From JBNKFQ01 sp050289385 (lineage in GTDB: Bacteria; Pseudomonadota; Gammaproteobacteria; Pseudomonadales; Porticoccaceae), in contig JBNKFQ010000341.1 of NCBI GenBank assembly GCA_050289385.1, positions 1 to 26,813 of the forward strand: a DNA stretch of 26,813 nt, given 5' to 3'. Numbering within the stretch: position 1 is the first letter of the stretch; the number at the start of each line of letters is the position of its first letter. This document shows positions 8,093-15,931 of the stretch, in pieces. The notes beneath the pieces were generated by a model. That model ran no database searches and was not told the origin of the DNA. It saw nothing but the letters and a program-made list of their open reading frames with translations. A program made the position numbers and the translations under genes.

Positions 8093-9277
8093 TTATTTGC
8101 ATGGGTTTTCGGCAACATTGAGCGTTGACCCATAAGTCAAATGTCTCCACAGATATTCCAGTGGCCCTTGGCGGAAGTGCCGCAACCATACATTTGCCAA
8201 AACGATCTGTACGGCACTGAATGCCAGGGCAGTGGAGAACAGCGTCAGGCGGTCAAGTTTTCCATACAGCTCTGGCCAGCCCCACCGAAACATAAAAACC
8301 AACACAAGAGACTGAAAAATATACAGCGTAAAAGCCATACGGCCGACGCTGCGGAAAATCATCAGATGCGAGGCATTTGACACTTTCGCGATAATGGAAA
8401 TATAGAACAGAGCGATCGGCAGTGCCGCAATAAAATTCCAGACCGAATACATAACTCTGGGATTGGCAAAATTGTCTTGCCAGATAGTGGTTAGGTTCAG
8501 GCTGCTTAATAAAAGACCGGCAACAAATAGACACCATTGCCAGCGCACCGAAAAACCTTTCTGAAAAATTGCCGCTTTATAGATGGCAGCGCCAATCATC
8601 ATCAAACCGCCAATTGACCAGAAGTAACTCATTACCGACGAGAGAGTACCCTCCAGAATATGGAGGCGTAACTGGGCGGCTAACTGAGGCAAGAGAGGAC
8701 CGGTCCACAGTGAAACGTCTTCGGCAATTTGAGCGTCAGAAAGAGTGAACCCGGCACCAAGCTCGGCCACAATATCATTTGGCAGAAACGGGTAAAGCAG
8801 CCAGATCAACAACAGGAATATTTGTCCGCAAGCAAAAAAGAGAATCCCCCGCTTAACTAGTTGCCCAAGTTGCAATGTGGGAAAACCGGTTTGCATCAGA
8901 AATAATCCCGCCAGCGCATAGACAAACAAAATGTCGCCAAACCAAAGAAACGTTCCGTGGATCGCGCCAAAGAGCAATAGCCAGTTGAGACGCCGTTGTA
9001 TCAGTTTGTTCGCCGGCAGGCCCTCCTTTTGTAGTTTCTCCCACATCAACACCATGCCTGCGCCAAACAGCAAGCAAAACAGAGTCATGAATCGGCCGTC
9101 TATAAACAGGTGCTGCAGCGAAAATATCAGTTTGTCGGACAGTGCCGCCTGGTGGTTCCAGTCCGGGTTGACATAGGCGGCCTCTGGCAGGGCAAAAATA
9201 TGGATATTCATAAACGGGATGCCAAGGATGGCGATACCACGAATCACGTCCAGGTTGTGTAATCGCGTCGATGTCAT
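8093..9277 (-). CDS. DUF418 (YeiB-like) polytopic membrane protein
   Basis: A 394-residue integral membrane protein. It opens with LDVIRGIAILGIPFMNIHIF, the N-terminal signature of YeiB-like proteins, has about ten hydrophobic segments, and ends with the DUF418 signature WLRHFRQGPLEYLWRHLTYG. An upstream in-frame start at 9304 exists, but the ATG at 9277 has AGGAACAGC just before it, a good ribosome binding site with 6-bp spacing, and gives MTSTRLHNLDVIRG. Members of the family are thought to be transporters or membrane enzymes, but function is not established. It probably forms a two-gene unit with the GNAT gene downstream. Confidence 0.87.
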   Translation of the reverse strand: MTSTRLHNLDVIRGIAILGIPFMNIHIFALPEAAYVNPDWNHQAALSDKLIFSLQHLFIDGRFMTLFCLLFGAGMVLMWEKLQKEGLPANKLIQRRLNWLLLFGAIHGTFLWFGDILFVYALAGLFLMQTGFPTLQLGQLVKRGILFFACGQIFLLLIWLLYPFLPNDIVAELGAGFTLSDAQIAEDVSLWTGPLLPQLAAQLRLHILEGTLSSVMSYFWSIGGLMMIGAAIYKAAIFQKGFSVRWQWCLFVAGLLLSSLNLTTIWQDNFANPRVMYSVWNFIAALPIALFYISIIAKVSNASHLMIFRSVGRMAFTLYIFQSLVLVFMFRWGWPELYGKLDRLTLFSTALAFSAVQIVLANVWLRHFRQGPLEYLWRHLTYGSTLNVAENPCK

Positions 9278-9372
9278 GCTGTTCCTGCCGGGATAGGCTA
9301 TCAAGACAACGAGTATATCAGGCAGGTGAGGAGAGGTCAGAGGATGCTGTGGTATGTGTTACATAAACAAAA

Positions 9373-9398
9373 GCCCCGCCAGGTATAGCGGGGCGGGG
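9373..9398 (-). terminator. Rho-independent terminator of the hibernation factor gene (possibly bidirectional)
   Basis: On the minus strand GCCCCGC, an 8-base loop and GCGGGGC form a perfect 7-bp GC stem followed by TTTTG, 22 bp past the stop codon of the hibernation factor gene. An alternative pairing shifted by one base (CCCCGCC with GGCGGGG) is followed by TTTTTG on the plus strand, so it may also stop plus-strand transcription. Confidence 0.8.
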
Positions 9399-9419
9399 TT
9401 TTTGAGCTTGTGCAAGCCC

Positions 9420-9755
9420 CTACAGCATTTGAGCGTCCAGCTCGGGACAAGGCTCGGGTTTTTGGTGGCGACCAGCATTGCAGGCACCCTTGCGATGGGA
9501 AAGGGCAGCATTGAGTTTGCTGGACGCACGGGTCAGGGCCGTATACATGTCGTCATTGGAGGCATGTGCGGTTACCGGAACGCCTTTATAATTGGTATTT
9601 ACCTCCACTTTTTGCTCATTGCGCTCAACGGTAAGAATCAGGGAAAGAGAATCCAGATCAGGATAACGGGACTGGATCCCGGCAAATTTACTTCTGGCGG
9701 CCTCGCGCAGGCCATCGGTGATATCAACATGGTGTCCGGATAGTTCCAGCTTCAT
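9420..9755 (-). CDS. hpf: Ribosome hibernation promoting factor / RaiA-like
   Basis: A 111-residue protein of the S30AE family, which binds the 30S decoding region and silences ribosomes in stationary phase or stress. MKLELSGHHVDITDGLREAARSKF and VNTNYKGVPVTAHASNDDMYTALTRASSKL are the conserved blocks. The frame is open to 9830, but the ATG at 9755 has AAGGAAGAAAGGT ahead of it and matches the family start. The C-terminal tail after HRKG is rich in Cys, Pro and Gln and unlike the acidic tail of RaiA; its length is nearer RaiA (113) than short HPF (95). It stands alone here rather than beside rpoN, where hpf often lies. A GC-rich terminator follows. Confidence 0.87.
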   Translation of the reverse strand: MKLELSGHHVDITDGLREAARSKFAGIQSRYPDLDSLSLILTVERNEQKVEVNTNYKGVPVTAHASNDDMYTALTRASSKLNAALSHRKGACNAGRHQKPEPCPELDAQML

Positions 9756-9943
9756 ACCTTTCTTCCTTTTCACGTTGTTGTACGACTCAAGATGCCGGTA
9801 ATTCAAGCGGGATTCAAGTAGTTGTGTCAATTTTTTCGGGGGGGTTGATTTGGCTCATATGTCGGATGATTGGTTGCTGGTGTGCCGGGTTGTTTGATGT
9901 TGGATGTTCGACGTTTGACGAAAAACATCGACGCTACCGTACC

Positions 9944-9979
9944 ATTCGCAAACATTCTACCGTCCAACAATTTGCGAAT
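9944..9979. repeat. 9-bp inverted repeat between hpf and rpe
   Basis: ATTCGCAAA and TTTGCGAAT are perfect 9-bp arms 18 bp apart, in the 292-bp divergent region between the hibernation factor gene and rpe. No T-run follows on either strand. It could be an operator or a transcript hairpin in the rpe leader. I see no gene in this region. Confidence 0.4.
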
Positions 9980-10047
9980 ACCCGGCATCTGAAGCATCAT
10001 ATCGGCATCCGAGAATTGATAATCATAAGCAAACGGTGGCTTGGCAC

Positions 10048-10719
10048 ATGCGTGACTACAAAATAGCACCCTCAATTCTTTCCGCTGACTTCGCCCGCCT
10101 GGGTGAGGAGGTTGATGCTGTTCTCAAGGCGGGGGCTGATATTGTCCATTTTGATGTAATGGATAATCATTACGTGCCCAACCTCACCATCGGGCCGATG
10201 GTGTGCAAGGCGTTGCGCAACTACGGCATTGAAGCGCCAATTGACGTGCATCTGATGGTAGAGCCGGTAGACGACCTGATCCGCATGTTTGCCGACGCTG
10301 GTGCCACCTGGATTACCTTTCACCCGGAAGCCTCTCGCCACGTCGACCGATCCTTGCAACTGACTCGCGATCTGGGTTGCAAGTCTGGCCTGGTCCTTAA
10401 CCCGGCCAGCGGGCTGGAGCAAGTGAAGCATGTGATAGACAAGATGGACATGCTCTTGCTGATGTCAGTCAACCCCGGGTTTGGTGGGCAGAAGTTTATT
10501 CCGGGTACTTTGCCAAAACTGCGGGAAGCGCGGGCCTTGATTGATGCCAGCGGACATGACATTCGTCTGGAGGTTGATGGCGGTGTCGCGGGAGTCAATA
10601 TTCGCGAGATAGCAGAAGCCGGCGCTGATACTTTTGTCGCCGGGTCCGCAATCTTTGGTGCCCGGGACTATGCCGAGTCGATTGAAGGGATGCGTAGCGA
10701 GCTGGCAAAAGTTGGATAG
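10048..10719 (+). CDS. rpe: Ribulose-phosphate 3-epimerase
   Basis: A 223-residue TIM-barrel enzyme that interconverts ribulose 5-phosphate and xylulose 5-phosphate in the pentose phosphate pathway. IAPSILSADFARLGEE, HFDVMDNHYVPN (His34, Asp36), DVHLMVEP (His68), VNPGFGGQKF and LEVDGGV (Asp177) supply the metal and catalytic residues in their usual places. A GTG at 10036 would add four residues; the ATG at 10048 gives MRDYKIAPSILSADF, matching the E. coli start, so I use it. Neither has a strong ribosome binding site. In pseudomonads rpe is followed by gph and then trpE; here gph is absent and the trp leader follows directly. Confidence 0.95.
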   Translation: MRDYKIAPSILSADFARLGEEVDAVLKAGADIVHFDVMDNHYVPNLTIGPMVCKALRNYGIEAPIDVHLMVEPVDDLIRMFADAGATWITFHPEASRHVDRSLQLTRDLGCKSGLVLNPASGLEQVKHVIDKMDMLLLMSVNPGFGGQKFIPGTLPKLREARALIDASGHDIRLEVDGGVAGVNIREIAEAGADTFVAGSAIFGARDYAESIEGMRSELAKVG

Positions 10720-10772
10720 TGTGAACAGGTCTTGAAGACTGACAGCCGCTTCCCTGTTTCGTTTGATTCCGC

Positions 10773-10778
10773 TACAAT
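10773..10778 (+). promoter_or_regulatory. Candidate -10 box (TACAAT) of the trp operon
   Basis: TACAAT lies 27 bp before the leader-peptide start codon, in the right place for a promoter transcribing the leader and trpEGDC. The -35 region 17 bp further upstream (TTCCCT) is poor. The call rests on the good -10 match and position only. Confidence 0.35.
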
Positions 10779-10804
10779 CTGCTGCGAACTTACGGAGACC
10801 CACA

Positions 10805-10867
10805 ATGCAGTTCGACGCATTAATTATTTCCCCTCCCCCCGTCACATGGCGATGGCGCCACTGGTGA
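10805..10867 (+). CDS. trpL: trp operon leader peptide (20 aa)
   Basis: A 20-codon open frame, MQFDALIISPPPVTWRWRHW, ends 130 bp before trpE. Three of its last six codons are TGG (tryptophan), and it has a good ribosome binding site, GGAG, 7 bp ahead of the ATG. This is the pattern of a transcription-attenuation leader, in which ribosome stalling at Trp codons during tryptophan shortage decides whether the operon is read. Attenuation of trp genes is known in enterics and in Pseudomonas. TGGCG and CGCCA inside the Trp codons can pair around a 4-base loop. I could not identify a classical GC-rich terminator before trpE, so the mechanism is inferred from the peptide and its position. Confidence 0.8.
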   Translation: MQFDALIISPPPVTWRWRHW

Positions 10868-10928
10868 TTCTGTTTTGCCGCTCCTGCGCATAGTCGGGGA
10901 GTTGCAGTCAAACCGTCAAGTTATCAAA

Positions 10929-10977
10929 TTTTTTTTACCAACTAGTTGATTTTTAAAACATTCTCTAACGTAGAGAA
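10929..10977 (+). promoter_or_regulatory. Leader region ahead of trpE: T-runs and inverted repeats
   Basis: Between the leader peptide and trpE there is an 8-T run (10929-10936), the perfect palindrome CAACTAGTTG (10939-10948), a second T-run (10950-10954), and TTCTCTA-ACG-TAGAGAA (10961-10977), a perfect 7-bp stem with a 3-base loop. These may be parts of the attenuator or a site controlling trpE translation. Which helices form in the transcript needs folding of the whole leader. Confidence 0.4.
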
Positions 10978-10997
10978 ATTTCCAGGGGCTGGGAAAA

Positions 10998-12497
10998 ATG
11001 AATATTCCGTCGTTTGCAGAGTTGTCTGCCCAGGGTTACAACCGTATTCCGGTGGTTCGAGAGGTGCTTGCCGATCTCGAAACACCACTGTCGAGCTACC
11101 TCAAAGTTGCGCGCGGGCCACAGTCCTACTTGCTGGAATCGGTCCAGGGGGGTGAACGCTGGGGCCGGTATTCCATTATCGGGTTACCCTGCCGCACGGT
11201 TCTCAAGGTCAGCGGCCAAAAAATAACGGTTGAGCGCGATGGTGATGTTATCGAGTCCTGTGAGGCAGATGACCCGCTGGCGTTTGTGCAGGAGTTTCAG
11301 CAGCGTTATCGCGCTCCGGACTTGCCCGATTTGCCCCGTTTTAACGGTGGCCTGGTGGGGTATTTCGGTTATGACTGTGTGCGCTATGTGGAGCGCCGGT
11401 TAGCGGCTTCCTGCCCGCCGGATGAGCTGGGTACACCCGATATACTGTTGATGGTTTCCGACGAGGTTGTTGTGTTTGACAATCTCTTGGGCAAACTGAT
11501 TTTGATTGTTCACGCTGACCCCCATGAAACCGATGCCGAACAGAAAGCCAGAGCCAGACTGGATGAGCTTGAGTCACGCCTGGGTAATGCCCTGCCGAAT
11601 ATTGGCAGTGTATCCCTGCAAGGGGAAGAACATTGTGAGCAAGCGTTTACTTCCGGGTTTGGTCAGAAAAACTACGAACAGGCTGTCGAAAAAGTTAAGG
11701 AATACATCCTGGCTGGCGACTGTATGCAGGTGGTACCGTCGCAACGTTTGTCGGCAGATTTTGATGCCGAGCCGGTAAACCTGTATCGAGCATTGCGTTG
11801 CCTTAATCCTTCCCCCTATATGTATTTTCTCGATCTTGGTGATTTCCAGATTGCCGGAGCATCGCCAGAAATTCTGGCGCGTTTCGAGCACGGCGAGGTA
11901 ACCGTGCGGCCAATTGCCGGTACTCGCCGTCGCGGCGCGACCGACGAAGAGGACCTTGCGCTTGAGCAGGAAATGCTCTCCGATCCAAAGGAGATTGCCG
12001 AACATCTGATGCTGATTGATCTGGGCCGCAACGATGTTGGCCGGGTTGCGAAAACCGGTACGGTCAATCTTACCGAAAAGATGGTGGTTGAGCGTTTTTC
12101 CCATGTTATGCATATCACATCCAATGTAACCGGTCAGGTCAGACCAGAGCTGGGTGCCATGGATGTGTTGCGCGCTACCTTGCCGGCGGGCACCCTGAGT
12201 GGCGCCCCGAAAATTCGTGCGATGGAAATTATTGATGAGCTGGAGCCGGTAAAGCGCTGTATATATGGCGGGGCAGTGGGCTATCTGGGCTGGAACGGCA
12301 ATATGGATACGGCGATTGCCATTCGCACGGCAATCATCAAGGACAAAAAACTCTACGTGCAGGCTGGCGGCGGTGTTGTGGCCGATTCGGTGCCGCTGCT
12401 TGAATGGGAAGAGACCATGAACAAGGCGCGCGCGATGATGCGGGCAGTAGCGATGGTGCAAGGCGAGCAAGGCTTCGGCATCAAGGGGGAATGTTGA
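10998..12497 (+). CDS. trpE: Anthranilate synthase component I
   Basis: A 499-residue chorismate-using enzyme; with TrpG it makes anthranilate, the first committed step of tryptophan synthesis. The tryptophan feedback-site motif LLES is at residues 45-48. The catalytic C-terminal half carries RPIAGTRRRGATDEED, LMLIDLGRNDVGRV, AGTLSGAPKIRAMEIIDELE, YGGAVGYLGWNGNMDTAIAIRT and AGGGVVADS. The start ATG has AGGGG 9 bp upstream. The stop codon is one base from the trpG start, so the two subunits are probably translated in coupling. Unlike P. aeruginosa, where trpE lies apart from trpGDC, all four genes are contiguous here. Confidence 0.97.
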   Translation: MNIPSFAELSAQGYNRIPVVREVLADLETPLSSYLKVARGPQSYLLESVQGGERWGRYSIIGLPCRTVLKVSGQKITVERDGDVIESCEADDPLAFVQEFQQRYRAPDLPDLPRFNGGLVGYFGYDCVRYVERRLAASCPPDELGTPDILLMVSDEVVVFDNLLGKLILIVHADPHETDAEQKARARLDELESRLGNALPNIGSVSLQGEEHCEQAFTSGFGQKNYEQAVEKVKEYILAGDCMQVVPSQRLSADFDAEPVNLYRALRCLNPSPYMYFLDLGDFQIAGASPEILARFEHGEVTVRPIAGTRRRGATDEEDLALEQEMLSDPKEIAEHLMLIDLGRNDVGRVAKTGTVNLTEKMVVERFSHVMHITSNVTGQVRPELGAMDVLRATLPAGTLSGAPKIRAMEIIDELEPVKRCIYGGAVGYLGWNGNMDTAIAIRTAIIKDKKLYVQAGGGVVADSVPLLEWEETMNKARAMMRAVAMVQGEQGFGIKGEC

Positions 12498-12498
12498 C

Positions 12499-13113
12499 AT
12501 GTTGCTGATGATCGATAACTACGATTCCTTTACCTGGAACGTGGTGCAGTATCTCGGTGAATTGCAGGCCGATGTAAAAGTTGTTCGCAATGATGAGTTG
12601 AGCCTTGCAGAGATTGAGGCACTGGCGCCAGAAAAAATCGTGATCTCGCCCGGTCCCTGCACACCGGAGAAGGCCGGTATCTCGGTTCAGGCGGTCAAGC
12701 ATTTTGGCGGGCAAGTGCCGATTCTGGGTATTTGTCTTGGCCATCAGAGTATTGGTGAAGCCTTTGGCGGCAAAACTGTGCGCGCCGGGCGCGTGATGCA
12801 CGGCAAGACATCGCCGGTACATCACAATGGCAAGGGGGTATTTCGCAATTTGAATAATCCTTTTACGGTAACACGTTATCACTCGCTGGTGATTGATCGC
12901 GCCAGCTTGCCGGACTGCCTGGAAATGACCGCCTGGACCGAAAATGACGACGGTGAAATTGACGAGATCATGGGTGTGCGCCATCGTGAGCTGGCCATTG
13001 AAGGGGTGCAGTTTCACCCGGAATCCATTCTGTCCGAGCATGGCCATGATTTGCTGCGCAACTTTTTGACGGCATCGCAGGCGTATGGTTCTGGCGTTGA
13101 AGGCGGGAACTGA
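12499..13113 (+). CDS. trpG: Anthranilate synthase component II (glutamine amidotransferase)
   Basis: A 204-residue class I glutamine amidotransferase that feeds ammonia to TrpE. The triad is visible: Cys79 in GICLGHQSIGEAFGG, and His173 and Glu175 in VQFHPESIL. MIDNYDSFTWN and SPGPCTPEKAG are the usual N-terminal blocks. The gene begins one base after the trpE stop, with AGGGGGA upstream. The protein may also serve as PabA in folate synthesis, as in many bacteria with one such subunit; whether a separate pabA exists cannot be seen here. Confidence 0.97.
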   Translation: MLLMIDNYDSFTWNVVQYLGELQADVKVVRNDELSLAEIEALAPEKIVISPGPCTPEKAGISVQAVKHFGGQVPILGICLGHQSIGEAFGGKTVRAGRVMHGKTSPVHHNGKGVFRNLNNPFTVTRYHSLVIDRASLPDCLEMTAWTENDDGEIDEIMGVRHRELAIEGVQFHPESILSEHGHDLLRNFLTASQAYGSGVEGGN

Positions 13114-13124
13114 AGGGAGCGACC

Positions 13125-14141
13125 ATGGACATCAAACAGGCAATAAACACCGTACTTAACGGCGAAAACCTGAGCCGCGAGCAGATGCGTGCGGTCATGC
13201 AGCAGCTAATGACAGGCCAGTGCACCGATGCGCAGATTGGCGGATTTCTGGTGGGCTTGCGCGCCAAGGGCGAAACCGTTGATGAATTAACCGGTGCTGC
13301 GCAGGTTATGCGTGAGCTGGCCTTACCGGTCAGGGTAGATGCCCCGCACCTGGTTGATATTGTTGGCACGGGTGGTGATAGCGCCGGTATCTTTAACGTG
13401 TCTACTGCATCTGCTTTTGTCGCTGCGGCTGCCGGAGCCAGTGTTGCCAAGCACGGTAACCGTTCGGTTAGCAGCAATAGTGGCAGCGCTGATTTGCTGG
13501 AGGCGGCCGGTGTTCGCCTGGACTTGTCAGCCGCGCAAGTAAAGCATTGCGTAGAGCAAACAGGCATTGGTTTTATGTTTGCAGTAAATCACCACAGTGC
13601 CATGAAGCACGCTATTGGCCCGCGCCGGGAATTGGGTGCACGCACGGTTTTTAACCTGCTCGGACCCCTGACCAACCCGGCCGGTGTGCCCAACCTGCTG
13701 TTGGGCGTTTTCAGTCGCGACTGGGTGCGGCCTGTAGCAGAAGTCATGAATGAGCTCGGTGCGGAGCATGTGTTGGTGGTTCATTCTGCGGACGGACTGG
13801 ATGAAATCAGTATTGCTGCAGAAACGTCGGTGGCTGAACTAAGGGACGGTAAAATCAGTGAATATACCCTGACGCCTGAAGACTTTGGTCTGACACGTGG
13901 CAATCTTGCTGACCTGAAGGTGGCTGACGCGACTGAAAGTTTGCAACTGGTGCGTGAAGCGTTGTCAACCGGTATCGGTACGGCTGCTGACATGGTGGCT
14001 CTGAATGCAGGTGCAGCACTGTATGCGGCGAATGTCGCCGACACACCGAGTGCTGGTGTGGCGTTGGCTCGGGAGACGATGGCATCGGGCAGCGCGCTGC
14101 AAAAAATGGAAGAACTCGCCGCTTTTTCCAGCGGCTTGTAG
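13125..14141 (+). CDS. trpD: Anthranilate phosphoribosyltransferase
   Basis: A 338-residue enzyme that joins anthranilate to phosphoribosyl pyrophosphate. The glycine-rich PRPP loop GTGGDSAGIFNVST, the KHGNRSVSSNSGSADLLEA segment and the anthranilate-site region NHHSAMKHAIGPRRELGARTVFNLLGPLTNPA are all present, and length is standard. It starts 11 bp after trpG with AAGGGAG ahead of the ATG, so it belongs to the same operon. Confidence 0.97.
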   Translation: MDIKQAINTVLNGENLSREQMRAVMQQLMTGQCTDAQIGGFLVGLRAKGETVDELTGAAQVMRELALPVRVDAPHLVDIVGTGGDSAGIFNVSTASAFVAAAAGASVAKHGNRSVSSNSGSADLLEAAGVRLDLSAAQVKHCVEQTGIGFMFAVNHHSAMKHAIGPRRELGARTVFNLLGPLTNPAGVPNLLLGVFSRDWVRPVAEVMNELGAEHVLVVHSADGLDEISIAAETSVAELRDGKISEYTLTPEDFGLTRGNLADLKVADATESLQLVREALSTGIGTAADMVALNAGAALYAANVADTPSAGVALARETMASGSALQKMEELAAFSSGL

Positions 14142-14154
14142 CAAGGCAGTGTAA

Positions 14155-14967
14155 ATGGAGATTAACGTAGTGAATGATACGCCGACTGTTTTAAAAAAAA
14201 TTATTGCTCGCAAGCAAGAAGAAGTAAAAGAACGCCGTAACCGCACGGCATTTGATGTGCTTCGCGAGCGTGCCGGTTCGCAAGCTCCGGGCCGCGGTTT
14301 TGTTGCGGCGCTGGAGAGCAAAATCGCGCAAGGTGATGCGGCGGTAATCGCTGAAATCAAGAAAGCATCGCCCAGCAAGGGTGTGATCCGTGAAAATTTC
14401 GACCCGGTGGCAATTGCAAAAAGCTATGAAAATGGCGGTGCCGCCTGTTTGTCAGTACTTACTGATGTTGATTTTTTTCAGGGTGCGGATGAGTACCTGG
14501 TGGCGGCTCGCGCCGCTGTTGACCTGCCCGTGCTGCGCAAGGACTTTACCATTGACCCCTATCAGGTTGTCGAGGCGCGTGCGCTCGGAGCGGATTGTAT
14601 TTTGTTGATTGCTGCGGCGTTATCTGACGAGCAGATGGTTGAGCTTAATGGAGTGGCCCGAGAGATGGGGCTGGATGTACTGGTAGAGGTCCACAATGCC
14701 AGTGAGCTGGATCGGGCTTTGGCGCTGGATAATCGCCTGATCGGAATTAATAACCGCGATCTGCACACTTTTGACACAACGCTTGATACAACATTTGATC
14801 TGCTCGATAACATTCCCGAAAACAAAATTGTGGTGACCGAGAGCGGCATCCATTGCACCGATGATGTTGCGGCAATGAGAGGGCACAGTGTCAATGCGTT
14901 CCTGGTGGGCGAGGCTTTTATGCGAGCCGAAAACCCGGGTGAAAAACTGTCACATATGTTTGGGTAA
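14155..14967 (+). CDS. trpC: Indole-3-glycerol-phosphate synthase
   Basis: A 270-residue TIM-barrel enzyme that closes the indole ring. Catalytic blocks EIKKASPSKGVIRENFDP, VLRKDFTIDPYQV, GADCILLIAA, LVEVHNASELDRAL, GINNRDLHTF and VVTESGI are present. It is the monofunctional form, without a fused TrpF domain. The start is uncertain: the ATG at 14155 is 13 bp past trpD, but a GTG five codons on (14170) has TGGAG 9 bp ahead of it and gives VNDTPTVLKKII, nearer the usual family start. It ends the trpEGDC unit; trpF, trpB and trpA are not in the window. It is convergent with crp. Confidence 0.95.
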   Translation: MEINVVNDTPTVLKKIIARKQEEVKERRNRTAFDVLRERAGSQAPGRGFVAALESKIAQGDAAVIAEIKKASPSKGVIRENFDPVAIAKSYENGGAACLSVLTDVDFFQGADEYLVAARAAVDLPVLRKDFTIDPYQVVEARALGADCILLIAAALSDEQMVELNGVAREMGLDVLVEVHNASELDRALALDNRLIGINNRDLHTFDTTLDTTFDLLDNIPENKIVVTESGIHCTDDVAAMRGHSVNAFLVGEAFMRAENPGEKLSHMFG

Positions 14968-15088
14968 AAGGGTGAGCACGCTGCAATTACAGCCCTCGCA
15001 GACCGGGGGCTATAGCTACAGCAGTTTGGCCTGACTCGCTCGCGACCGGCGCTGGTGTTCGTGACAAGATAATTTTGCGTGCGGTATG

Positions 15089-15775
15089 TTATCGAGTACC
15101 AAAAATCACCATGGTTTTACCTTTTACACCCACCAGACCCTCGTCTTCAAGATTCTTGAGCACGCGCCCCACCATTTCGCGTGAACAGCCGACAATGCGG
15201 CCGATTTCCTGGCGAGTCACCTTTATTTGCATGCCGTCAGGATGGGTCATGGCGTCTGGCTCCTTGCTCAGATCCAGCAAGGTGCGGGCAACGCGCCCGG
15301 TAACGTCCATAAACGCCAGGTCACCCACCTTGCGCGTGGTGTTGCGCAGGCGCTTGGCAATCTGGCAGCCGATGGAGTACAAAAATTCAGGGTGCCTCTG
15401 CGACAGTTCATGGAACTTGCTGTAGCTGACCTCGCCCACTTCACACTCGGTTTTTGCACGAATCCAGGCACTGCGGTCACTTTGCTGAAAGAGACCCATT
15501 TCGCCAAAGAAGTCACCTTCGTTGAGATAAGCCACGATCATCTCGCGGCCATCGTCATCTTCTATCAGTACGGTGACGGAGCCTTTGGTGATGTAATAGA
15601 GTGTGTCACTTTCATCGCCAGCATAGATAATGGTACTTTTCGCCGGGTAACGACGTCGATGACAGTGGACGAGAAATTCCTCGACATTCGGGATATGCGG
15701 TGTGATTGGCGCAGGGCTCAAGGTTTCGCTCCCATCTTCTAGTAGGCTTACCGTATCGTCAGTCGTCATAATCAT
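15089..15775 (-). CDS. crp: cAMP receptor protein (Crp/Vfr-type)
   Basis: A global transcription regulator of the CRP/FNR family, close to Pseudomonas Vfr: the stretches CHRRRYPAKSTIIYAGD, KGSVTVLIEDDDGREM and RKVGDLAFMDVTGRVARTLL agree with what I remember of it. The cAMP pocket FFGEMGLF...RSAW is intact and the recognition helix is in RQEIGRIVGCSREMVGRVL. The start is uncertain. The frame is open from a TTG at 15793 (GGGAG upstream) with ATGs at 15775 and 15769; I take the first ATG. The N-terminus is then some 15 residues longer than in Vfr. It lies between trpC and a divergent osmC, an order shared with pseudomonads, and crp and yhfA are also neighbours in E. coli. Confidence 0.93.
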   Translation of the reverse strand: MIMTTDDTVSLLEDGSETLSPAPITPHIPNVEEFLVHCHRRRYPAKSTIIYAGDESDTLYYITKGSVTVLIEDDDGREMIVAYLNEGDFFGEMGLFQQSDRSAWIRAKTECEVGEVSYSKFHELSQRHPEFLYSIGCQIAKRLRNTTRKVGDLAFMDVTGRVARTLLDLSKEPDAMTHPDGMQIKVTRQEIGRIVGCSREMVGRVLKNLEDEGLVGVKGKTMVIFGTR

Positions 15776-15850
15776 CAGGCCGTGTGAAATCAAGACGACA
15801 TTCTCCCAACCTGCCCATCGTTCACACCGCGAAGTACTTCTCTTACTTGC

Positions 15851-15866
15851 TGTGATCTACAGCGCA
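15851..15866 (+). promoter_or_regulatory. Candidate CRP site upstream of osmC
   Basis: TGTGA, six bases and GCGCA match the CRP consensus TGTGA-N6-TCACA with a perfect left half and three of five bases in the right half. A -10 box TATGAT lies at 15887-15892; a start near 15899 would put the centre of the site at about -40.5, close to the class II activator position. It sits between crp and osmC, so it could also serve crp autoregulation. Confidence 0.38.
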
Positions 15867-15931
15867 CTATGGGCGATCGGGTTCTATATGATACGCTTTT
15901 GCGCGCAATTTGGAACTCTGGAGTTAAATGA

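Noticed and set aside
9827..10075. 82-codon minus-strand frame in the hpf-rpe region
   Set aside because: It overlaps the rpe start on the other strand, is low in recognisable motifs, and the region looks regulatory.
10847..10860. TGGCG/CGCCA hairpin in the Trp codons as the complete attenuator
   Set aside because: A 5-bp stem alone is not a terminator, and the alternative partner segments could not be established by eye.
14991..15011. AGCCC/GGGCT hairpin after trpC as a terminator
   Set aside because: The stem is only 5 bp and no T-run follows on either strand; the trpC-crp convergent gap may still hold a terminator I cannot identify.
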